This document shows, one piece after another, positions 45,401-57,400 of a stretch of DNA of 64,000 bases. Origin of the DNA: Aurelia coerulea (taxonomy: Eukaryota; Cnidaria; Scyphozoa; Semaeostomeae; Ulmaridae); the NCBI GenBank assembly GCA_039566865.1, contig CM076956.1:9497511-9561510 (forward strand), in the 5' to 3' direction. The notes under the pieces are model-generated. The model did not search any database and had not been told where the DNA came from. It saw only the letters and a list, made by a program, of their open reading frames with translations. Both the position numbers and the translations under genes were made by a program. How positions within the stretch are numbered: position 1 is the stretch's first letter; the number at the start of each line of letters is the position of its first letter.

Positions 45401-48400
45401 AATTCTTGTCGCTAGTCCCGATCAAATCTGTTGCGTTTTTTTTGGGACACCCGGTATGTCATTGAATTTTACACCAACCTTATTAAAGATTTGGAACCTA
45501 TGCTGGTTAATGCATCTTCCGTTTGATTCAATAGCTTGAAATGAACTTCAGATACTTTGCTAAACAACTTCTGGACTTCTAATGAAGCAACTTTGAAACA
45601 TCATCGTAAATCCAGAATCAATTGAGGAAAAGCAGTACAATCTTCAAGAAAACCATAGTTTATAAGTCTGTAATATATGGGGATATGCAGAAATCTTAGC
45701 TTTTCTGGTTTACGATTTAGTAAATTGGCCAAATCACAACCTCGAGCCTGGTTGAAAAATAGAAGACGCTGTACTTCTGAATATAATTATGATACAAAAA
45801 ATACCACAAATGCAATTACAGCAAAGTATCTGAAGTTCCTTTCAAGCCACTAAATCAAACATCAATTAATTTACCATTTACCATCAATTCACCATCATCT
45901 TACCATTCGTATAATCGTTTTTAAAGATTTGATGTTTATCGTTTTACTTGCAGCCATGTGAACAGAGGGCCTTTGAAACATCTAAATAACAAAGAAAATA
46001 ATTCAACCTTTCGTTTAATTGGGTCATCATCTTCTCTAGCAACTTGCTGTGTCAGCTGCTTTAAAGTTTCCCTTTGTTGTTCACTTGAAGGCTTGAATCC
46101 CTGTGCTCCAAGAATGTCACTGAATTCATTGCTGCTGGCCGGTCTTTGACCTATGAATAATATGCAATACTGAAAATAATTCTAAGCCGTTTAAGCAACC
46201 ATTGTCACCCAGAGTCCTTTGCGGGCACGCTGAGATCTCTAATTGTCTAAAAATCAAATTTGGCCTTGAGTGGAAAGCATCGATCCACACTGCAGTAGTT
46301 GAATTGACATGATTCAAGTAAAAACATTTTCAAAACAAATTAAACAAAGAATAATAAACAACTACTAACTTAACTTAGATTACGATTAGCAACATACCGC
46401 GACGAAACCAACAACTGTTATTCCAATACATACTTAGCCTCTCTTTTAAATTTTGAAACAGCTACATGGTACTTGTACTATTTTCCTTCAGATTTTTAGT
46501 TTCATTTTCTCATTCTATTTAACGGTCCAGGCTTGATAAGCTGTGCTTCTCCTGCGTCGTATAGAATATACATTTTTAATGAGAACTTTGTATTAGGGTG
46601 TACTTCTATGAATAAAATTGATTTGATTTGATTTGATTACTCCAGTTGAACTGTTCTATCAGCTAAACTACTATACTATGGATCTATATTTTCCGTTTGG
46701 TCGATTTTCAGATAGTTTAAAATTGTAGCGTACCCGCAAAGGACCCTGGGTGACGCCGGCTCCTTAAAACCAAATGATATCTTGGCGTCATTTGTAAACA
46801 TGTGGACAATTTCTAAGATATTGTCATAAAAACATTTCCTCCTTTCAAGAACTGATTCTGTTTTACAACTTTTTTCCAACACATTGGTTTCCATTGAGTT
46901 TTTCAGAGCGATAGTACCACTCCCTGAATTTTAAAAATTAGATATCCTCAACTGTCACAAGTTAAAAAACTGCTTCTGTGTACACAAGAGTTTCAATCTT
47001 CAAAGGCAGTTTTTAATATCACAACTGGAGAAAATCTTGGTCTGTCAAATTCAATATTAGTGCAGTGTAATAAATTGTGGGTCTGTAAATTGAGAGCAAA
47101 AATATTTATTGCTTACCCCATCCACCTCCCATTCCACCCCTTGCCGCTTGATTTGCACCAAATACACTAGAACCAGCAAATGCACTGCTCACGTTGTAAT
47201 TAGGTGCAGATGCTGTTGGCGTCGGCCGCTTTGGAGGTGCTCTCTGCTGCGTTGGTGCTTTCTGTTGAGTTGGCGCCTTCTGTTGGCCAAATGAACCACT
47301 GGATCCAAATGGTGATTTAGTGCCCTGGGGTTGAGAAGTCCGCATTCCCGAGGCCGGTGTTCCAGCTGCGTTCATTGGTGATGGAGATCTCTGATTCTTG
47401 GACGTTCCCGCTGTTAAATTTCCGAAATCAGCAAAAGGATCAACTGGTTTACTAGCAGCGGCATTTCCTAGGTTAGCACTCGAGGAAGCGGATCTGTGCA
47501 TGCCTGCATTTGTATTGATCGCTGGTGCTGTAGGCTTGAGAGATGACGTGAAGTCCGCACTTCCCCAGTCTCCAAGTAGATCCCCTTCGCTACTACTGTG
47601 TCGCATAGGACTTGATGAGGTGCTGGAGAACGCATTGACGTTACTGGAAGGCAGTTTTTCATTATGAGGAGAGGATGGGAATGGATCCACAAAATTATTC
47701 GATCTGATTGAAAATAGATTTTCATGTTGTTGTGTATCATTACTTCCGTGTGCATGTCGATCGGTTAGTTCTTGGAAAGGGTCATCGTCATCATGTCCTC
47801 CAAACAAATCACTAGTACTTTTGTTTTTCTTTAAGCCAGGACTTCGAGTGGCGTTGGCATTACTGGCTGACTCTGATGTATCAATTAGAGGCGGTTCTAC
47901 GCTTGTTGATGGTAAATTAGGCGTGCTTGGGCTTTTTAAGACATGTTCTCCGCCAACTGAAGTATCAGAGGTACCAAAATTAAGCAAAACTCCATAATTA
48001 TTGTTATCATTTCGCGAATTTTGCGATGATGTTTTCGCAGGTGCCATTGTTCTGTCTAAGTTCGTCTCAATTCGTAATGCACTGAATTCGTTATTAAATA
48101 AGCTCTGTGTCGTTTCTTGTTGTTTATTTGTAGTCGTATCAGAGCGTAAATTCGCGAAATCATCATCAAATAAATTGTTCGATTGGACAGTGTTCTTAGA
48201 AGCAGGTACAGAGTTGCTCTCAGGAGCAGGTACAGAGTCAAAACTGAAACCAATGTCAATAAGCGGAGCTGATGATTGGACAGTTGTTATCTCTGTATTG
48301 CCTTGGGAATCCGTTGAAGAATCGTCTGATTCTGAGCCTGAAGGCTCTCCAGCTACAGTGCCCCCACGCAGTTCAGCAAAGCCAGAAAATGAATTATCTG

Positions 48401-51400
48401 GCTCCTGTTTGTTGGTAACCGGAGAAGTACCATTCTGTTGACTGGACCCAGCTGAATTACCGTCACTCCATTGAAGATTATCGAAGAAAGTTGAACGACC
48501 AACTTTTTTATCATGGTCCACATCTAGTTTACTGGCATGTATATCTTCCTTGTCAACTTGAAAGCCTTCCTCACTTAATCCTGTGAAGTGAAAGGGTGAT
48601 ATTGAAATTTTGAAAGAAATTATTGGACAATAAGGCCAGGGATATACAGTGAAAGAAGTGCTTGGTTCCCTCCGCTCATTCACAGTCTGTGCAGCCCAAA
48701 CATGGGTGGTTAATGATTGTTGAAGCTTTGGTCTCTTGCAGAGGAAATATTTCTATACTGCTAAGGAGGAGCTAGCGAAAGAGATTGAATATCTCAAAAT
48801 CTCTATGGCAGAGCGATATAAATTTTCCTCCACAGAATCATAATTCAGGTGTCTAACTCATGAGGTGTCTAACCCATGGTCCAAGTACAACCAAAATTCA
48901 TTATTCATAAAATAAAATTTCAGCAAATTTAAGTCTTTTGCGGGTCCTGCACGATCATGAATTATGACGTACGAAAAATCATTTACCACAGAACTGCTAA
49001 TTCAGATACTAAAATCTAACTTGCTAAATTGCAATTGGTCACGAAGAGTGAGTGGCCGAGCGGCTTATACAGTTTCCGTCAGGTGACTGAAGTTAAGCTC
49101 GGTCGAGTGAGGTCAAACTCCGAATGGGTGACCTCGGAGGCCTGACCTGGCAATTCACCTCGCCGGCCTTCGGAAGGGACGTCAAACTAGGGGTCCCATC
49201 ATGCCTGGATACGGCATGCATAGTGGGCTTAAATTAGCATTAAGTAGCAAGAAATACTTCCAGCCCACTCAAAATGAATTACTGGATAAAAAATAGTTCT
49301 GTAGATTTACACAATTTTGCCAGGAAGTTTGTATGACGAAGGGCTAGAAATGTATAGGAATAGCACAACCAGCTTCTGGGGAGGAAAACCAACTTACAAA
49401 TATTTGCCTTTTTCTTTTCTATGACTTGTTAAAACTGGTTGGAAAATAATAACGCAATTTCTATCACCGTACCTTAAAGCTAAAACAGTGTGAAATGTGG
49501 CCATAATTTCTAGTTCGTTTCAAACGCTTCTAAAACATCTTCCAAGTAATGAAGGTAAAAAAGATTTTGATGAATAAATGTTCCCATTTAAAAGGGCTGT
49601 ACAAGATTTTTGTAAATAAAGATACAGCTCAGCTGGCCAATATCATTTCTCAGCTTGCCAGTGGCCTTTCGTGTGTTTGGCCTAAACATACCTGAAACTC
49701 ATCTCTCAGAAAGTTCAGGATTTTTGGATGTTTTGCTTGCATAGCCCCCTTAAGTTTGTGAGCAGGTAAACAAACAAACAAACAAACAAACAAACAAACA
49801 AACAAACCAACAAACCAACAAACAAACAAACAAACAAACAAACAAACAAAGCAGTTTGTGATTGGGAGCTAAAAACCTAAGCACAAAAACGAACAGTCCC
49901 CAAAAGAAAAACACTTTACTCATCAGGTTGGAGTAACAAATTAACAACTTCATACCAAATTCTTCTCGGCATTCCCAATATTCTTCTTTACTTGCAAAAC
50001 ATGGATATGGCGTTAGTTTTTCAGCATTCATTTTGTCCCATGGTTCTGTGTAGGGCTGCGTGGATGCTGTTTCACTGCCAAGTACTAAGTCTAATGTTAC
50101 GGCGAAGGAGGATGGATATTTCTGGTCATCATTGTCCGCCAAATCAAGTTCATTTCTACAGATAAAGATAATTAAGGTCTGTATTAGTAATACGAAGCTC
50201 TCTAGCACTATTATCTGACAACCTTTTGAACAGAGTTGTAAGGTAAATGGGAGCTTTCTTCTTAATTGACATGTACAGTGAATCGCAGTTAGGGGAAGAT
50301 ATCTTTTCCCATAGTGTAATATTCCAATTCCTTTTGATATGTTTTTTATTCATAGCGGAAATATGATCAAAATTGGTCAACTTCCATCCCCAAGTATTTT
50401 GTGTGTCTAAAGTGAATAACCCGAGTTAAAAGATGAGATCTCATAGATTTATAAATAGCCTATTGTATTTGATAATCCAGCTCATAGCGAATGACAGCAA
50501 TGCTAAAGAAAACAATAGAAGGATTAGGTGTTTCTTTGTCCTATTTATAGACAAGTGCTATATATCTCAGGTCATTCACTTTAATCGCCGAAACTGGTTC
50601 TTTATCAATAACGATTTGTAATTGTTGTGCTTCAGAGTTTTCAATGCCTTTCAGCTTCTTTCTACCTCCTATTAGGAGATATTGTGCATAGTATTTAATA
50701 TTTAAACTTTAACTGTTCATACCGAAAGATTTTCCCTCAAAAGCTGTTCATAAAAAGTCCGTTGATAGCTGATGACAAACGCTTTCCGCGAACTCATGCC
50801 CAGTTGTATAATACAGCAATCAACAAATTTTGTTAAAGTAGTTTCTTTTCCTTTATTATCCTTATTTGATGGCCTCGGGGTAGACACTGCCTTTACTCCC
50901 TGGGGTTGATCGTCCTGGTAGTATTGTAGAGTAATTTTGTAAGTAATGTAGTTCGTAATCTGTATTGTAAATTTTATTTGGAATATATTACATAAAAAAA
51001 ATCAACAAATCTACGTTAGACTGGTATTCTTTTAGAAATTTCGATAATTTCAAGCTAGACCTACTAAAATATGGATTGGTCTTTCAGCCATGCAACTCAA
51101 TACAACTTTAAAATGACAGAATCTAAAAATAGTACCAAACTTTGCAAAAGCTTCGTCTCCATTTTGCATTTCCGTCAGTAACTCAGTAACGGTGCTTATT
51201 AACTGGATGTCGAGAAAACATGAAAAAATCATTATCGTGGCAATGAAGATTAGTAGCTCATGGCCATGACGATTACGTTGAGGGGCATTTGATCAAGATG
51301 CATTGGGTTTAATGATCGAAATTCTTGTGGGTGTAAATCCTATAACGTATTCCTTGGAATTAATGGCTTGAAAGGAACTTTAGTTACTGATCTATAATTC

Positions 51401-54400
51401 TACCACTGGACTTTTCAGCAACCTTGAATATTTTTCGAAAATACAGCGTATTTATAAGAGGACGTGATGTCATCAAACGTCTAAATCGTAAGCCAGAAGA
51501 GTGAAAGACTTGTGCTTGGTAATATACAACAGACATTCCTAAATGATAGTTTTCTTGAAACTTGTTTTACGTTTCTTCAATTACGATGGTTTTCAGTTTT
51601 CTTCAAAACTTTTGTTGAATTCTTAAAAGGAAGGGAAATCCTGTAATTCTGAAGACATTGAAGATACCAGAAAAGTCCAGCGGTAGAGTTATGGTAAAGA
51701 AGATGAAGTTTCTTTGAAGTCAGTCAATTAAAAGAAATAGGTCACATAATTCTAAACTCAGGGCGCCTACCTTGTAGGAACTGTGTTTATTCGAGATCAC
51801 TACTATACGAGATGACCACATGGAAACAGACAGCGTGATCTTTGATTGGTCAACACTAACATACGTTAGAATTTGAAAATCACTGTAAATTATGTTATAC
51901 ACGGATTAACAGGACAGCTCTGTGTACTATGTCACGAAAACAGTACTGGGAATAAACACAGTTCCTACAAGGTAGGCGCCCTTGTTTAAACCAACCTTTC
52001 AAAAGATATGGAACGTATGCTGAACAAAATCCATTGCATCTTGGTCAAATGCCCAACGACGACATCTTTCCGTAATCGTCTACTCTCTGTCAGTATTACT
52101 CTACTTTTAAATCACCTTCTTTTCCAACAAGATTCAAAGTTTATTAATTTTTTCAAGGAACACTTACCGAGTAAACTTTACATTAGTTGTGCCATTTTCA
52201 ATAAACCCCGTATGGAACTGCAAAGTGAAAACACTAAATGATGTGAATTTCCCCTGAACTTTTCCACCAAACGTTGATCTAGCGTGGGAAACCGCTATTG
52301 TGACGTCACCGTGTAACTTCGTGTTGACGTTGAAATCTATTTTCCTTTCCGTGACGAGGTACTCCCTGAAGAAATAAGATGACGCATGATGCTATGTGTG
52401 TGACACTGAGGAGCATGCTGTGGGGCAGTTTTTAGTGTGAGCTAATTGGCGACACGAGAAAGTTTCGGCTTTGGAAATATCAGAAATATCAGAATCTACA
52501 GAGTTGTCAATTTTTTGCAAAATTAACTGATTACTCATCAAAAATAATACTTCTAACGCCATAGAAAAATGAAACTAAACGTATCGGGCCGTGCCCTTCG
52601 TCATTAGTGATCGGGCCGTGCCCTTCGTCAGCATTTGACTACTGACGAAGGGCACGGCCCGATACGTTTAGTTTCATTTTTCTATGGCGTTAGAAGTATT
52701 ATTTTTGACGAGTAATCAGTTATTTCTGCTATTTATACATCGCCACACGCTTCACTGCTATTTGTTAATTTTTGGCATGGTTATTTCAATGGTCCAGTTA
52801 TTTCGAGCAATCGTTACATTTTTTTCTTCCGGAAATAGATGATAAAATCAAGGCTATGAAACTCTTATCTTAGACTTGACATGTTAAAGTCTCAGCCCCG
52901 TCTGATCGTTTAGTTAGCGCTCGCTCACTCGAGTCGCTCTTAGAACTGACTGAACGATCGGACGGGATTGAGACTTTAGCAAGTCAAATCTTAGACCTAA
53001 GGCTATCCAGGGGATCCTGACTTGTACACGTAGGCTTAAACTTCACCATTTCACACTTGGTTATTTATGCAATTGAATAGTTGCAGCAAGCTCGAATTTC
53101 AATGATTTTGGACTCCAGTGCATGCAAACATATTTTTCTCCTTGCAACCGGACAAAACTCATACTTAAACTTCATGCTTGAAGAACAATTGAAAAATGTT
53201 CAACAATAAGAACACTGAGATCTCCTCTCAAAACATCGCACTGGATACACTTGGGTGTAATGCTACTTATTATTATTGGTACCTTATTAGAGATACAATC
53301 CAACTACAGCTTTTGAACTCCTCATGTCTACAGCATTTATGAATTAGCAGATGTAGATGACTTTGGAACCCAATAACCATTGCGCTTTGGACATTAAAGG
53401 GGCTCCGTCGTCAAAATGTAAACAAAACGATGATTCTTGCAGCTTTTTGAAAGGTGATATCACACAGGATTTTCGTATTTTTTTCAAAATGAAAGTTGCT
53501 GTTTGGGCATTAATCCTTGTACTTAACTAAGGAACAAACCAAACATTCATATCTTCTACGATTGCTCGGATATAAGTGGATTTTTAACGGTCACTTTTTT
53601 GTGGCTTGGGTGAAGCCATCAAACAAACTGCAGAGAACAATGGATGAACAATGGATAATCCCCGACACGTGCGAATTTACGGATTTGTTTACTGTTTGAC
53701 GACTGAGCCTCTTTAAGGCAAATGGGAAAACCACGTTCTTTAGTGATCTCAAAATTTTCTTCGTTGTACACGATCTGAAAAGTAATTGTACATGAGATAC
53801 GACTAGATAGGCTACTTTCGCTTGACCTTGATACATTTTGAGAAATTTCCTGCAGGATTTTATGACTGGAAAGCTTCCTGCGACCGCCCGGTGGCATGGC
53901 TTTTTATGTCCTGTTGCACTCACGGCGTAGAAACATAACGACAGTTAGGCAGTAACGAAGAAAACAGTGCATCGATGAAATTACAAAGAGAGTGAATGGT
54001 GATTAAATACCTCATTTGTTCAATTTCTTGTGCCGTTGAAAGAATTCTCTGGTCACCTTGAAAAATTTCGATGAATGGACGACAACCGGTTCTGAAACAA
54101 CGAAAGACAAATCATCATATAACAAAACTATTACATACCGGCGAGTACAAAAAAAAAACAATCCAAGTTGTAAAGGCCCCTGCTCTCAGGATATCAAAGC
54201 AATAAAACTGGAAAATATATCGTTCAATATTGAACATGTTTAAATATATCTTAAAATCAATCTGACTGAAATCAGCTGCTCTGTTCTGAAACCATGATGG
54301 ATTTTCTCAAGAGAGCCCCCTTCAAGAAACCTTCAAATAGGCCTAAAATAACAAACAAATTTCCTGCCTTACAGCCATGACCTTTGCATGCATTAGCAAA

Positions 54401-57400
54401 TGTTATCCCTTTGGGACGACGAGTGTGTCAACACGCGGAGCATAACAACATTATTCCGGGCGATTTCATCCTCCCAACAAGTGTTAAAACATGTTGAGGT
54501 CATGTCTGTGAGGCAGAAATGATAGGAAATTTGTCATGATCTTAGGCCTGTTTTGAAACTTTCTTGAAGGCTAACTTTAAAGATTGTCTTTCAAAGTAGA
54601 ATTTTGCCAGTGTAAATTTTACTGCCGTACATATTTGCAAAGGAAATTCAGCAGGGCAGAGAGTTGCATCAAACATATATATTAGAATCTTGACTCTTCA
54701 AGCACAATAGAGCACATAGTATTTCTGAAATTAAGCTAATAGTGAAATAAATTTTTGAGTCTGATCGAATATATTTGTGAAGATTGAGCTAAACATATTT
54801 TAATTCGTTTACGCAACATCTGCAACCGTTGATGTGGAGGCATATTCAAAACAACACCTTGCTTTTCTCGCCATGAAACAAAATATTTTGCTAATTAGAG
54901 CACTACAGAAAATAAAAACAGAAATTTGCTGCTTAATCATGTTTTTCTTGGAATATGATGACAATGACAATGAATGGCTTTCTGAAATAAACATGGCAAG
55001 TTGATTATAAACACGAATGAAAAACGGATGGCGAACAGATGGCAGATAGAAAACAGAAATGGAAAACTGAGCTATGCAGAATCATGAGGAACTCGAATTT
55101 GATTCAAAAGGTTCGAGTGGTCGACATGAGAACTTTGATATCGCCATTGTGTATTTCTTTAAACAGTCTAAATATCGGACTCATCGTAATAAACCCACGA
55201 CTAAAACTGTTAAATCCTGCAAGAGAGACAACGAATTGAAATGAAAAACCCAAAATGAGGTAAAAATAAATTAATAGCTGCAATAAAGAGCAACGTTGAA
55301 TAACCGAAGTTTTTTTTAACCAAACAGAATACGTTTTGGTTGACAATCGAAATTTCACATGCTTTATAACAAGCAAATTTGGCTCCTTTTTGACTGTGTA
55401 TGCTTACTGGCGAATCATAAAGCACAGGACACGAGCTCACAGAGGACTGATCTCTTCCATCACCTCCTCCACCGTTACTGATGATTCAGATAGCATATGA
55501 AGGCTCCAAATCTTTAAAAATTTCCGTGTAGGATTCTAAGACCTATTTCTTTGAACCAAATGGCTTGGAAGAAACTTTATCTACTTTGTTTTAATTCTAC
55601 TGTTGGACTTTTCAGAAATCTTCAATAGTTTTCAGAATTACAGCATATTTCATATTTCAACTCATTTGAGGATGCGACGTCATCAAATTTCTAAATTGTA
55701 GACCAGGAGAGTGAAAGACTTGTCAAGCGACACCATATCGTAGACACTCAAATCATAATCATAAACGATAAAAAAAATTCTTCTTGATAAAAACAGAGTC
55801 AATAAGTCAACAGAACAAGCATTGTTCTATTAACTCGATATAACTCACAAAAAATGGATTTCTTGGAAATTATTCTAAGTTTTCTAAAACTTGAGAAATT
55901 ACACTGGTTTTAAGTTTTTCTAAATCTTTCTTGAATTCTTAAATAGGAAGAAAACCCTTCTACTTCTGAAAATATTAAAGATTTCAGAAAAGTCCAGCGG
56001 TTAGAATTATAGCAAAGAAGCTAAGAAGCTAAAGTTTCTTTCTTGTAATTCAGCTCAAAGAAAGAAGTCAGAATTTTACACGAATGTTTTTAAAGATTTC
56101 GAACCCACTATGCCTGCCAAAAGTCTTGGAACACCTCTGCTACTTTTGCCTTGCTTTGCGATTTCCCCTCCCCCCTTAGAAAAATGCTGTTCTGTGACGA
56201 TAAAATGGGATGACAAGACGATTCGCGATTCTGATGGAATGCTGAGACAATAACCTTGCAAATCAACATGGTTTCGGGGATGACGGGGTATTTAAACTAC
56301 CGTAAAAGCTCTATTGGGGGCCTATTTAGTTTCGGACACTACAATGGTGGGCTTAAAAGAGAGAGGGCTAATTCACAAAATTAAATGACAAGGATGTAAA
56401 TGATAGCTTCAAAGTTATCTTTTACCTGATATTCTGCGGATCCAACATACAATTTTACGAGGCAAATACACAAATTCGACACAGTTTTATCTCAAACCAT
56501 ATCAACATTAACATACAAACTTATTTAGCTCGATAAATGGAAAATCTTTGGTAACCTCTGGAATTTGGCAGGCATTGTATGCTGATTCAGATGTCAACGA
56601 TGGCTCCATGAATTTCCATAATGATAAAAACTAAAGAGATCTTATAAAGAACTACTGACCTCGCTTTATTGAAGAAAGGAACTGGGCTCATCGTAACAGT
56701 CTTTAGGAATAAAGGACGCTTGTGAGGAATGATCTTTGGCTCCCAAATTAGCTGATTTACATAACGCAGGTATCTGTAACATGGAGATAAATATCAGGAA
56801 AAGACACAACAGGTCTAAGAAACTTAACTTTATACACTGGGTTGGGCATATTGGGTTTCTTGATTACATGTAACTTGATACATACCGTGTGTCTCAGAAA
56901 AAAGTACCCCCTTTTGACTGGAAATAGGAACCAAGCAATAAGATATCATTGCTCCCCGACTTCACAGCTAGATTTATCAACGTTCAACTTAGATGCACGT
57001 ACCTTGCATTTAGAAATCGTCCACCAAACACCGGAGATACAGGTTCGCAAAGTCAAAAACTTACAGTGCACCCAAAACCAGAGGTTTTGAAAAGGGGCCT
57101 AGTCATGATTTGTGTCGTGGACATTTTCCAAAGTACCTGTAGAGTTTAATTTTCCATGTTTTGCTTTTGAAAAGAATAAAAGATGCATGGACATGGTGCT
57201 GATTAAACAAATATAGTAAAAATGTGGTAAGAGTGATAAAGTCGTGCCACATTTCCAAAATGAGCGTGCAGGTGCTCCTTTTCTTCTTCTTTGATACAAA
57301 GCACTTGGGATCGAATGCAATGCAAGGACCGTTTCCTCAAAGGAAAAGTCACTTCAAGAACAATTGAAGTAATTCAAGGTATAAATCTTTTCAAAAATAA

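Noticed and set aside
49650..50208. Val/Cys/Leu/Phe-rich minus-strand frames
   Set aside because: They read through the (AAAC)n microsatellite; only the 49956-50155 part is a real exon.
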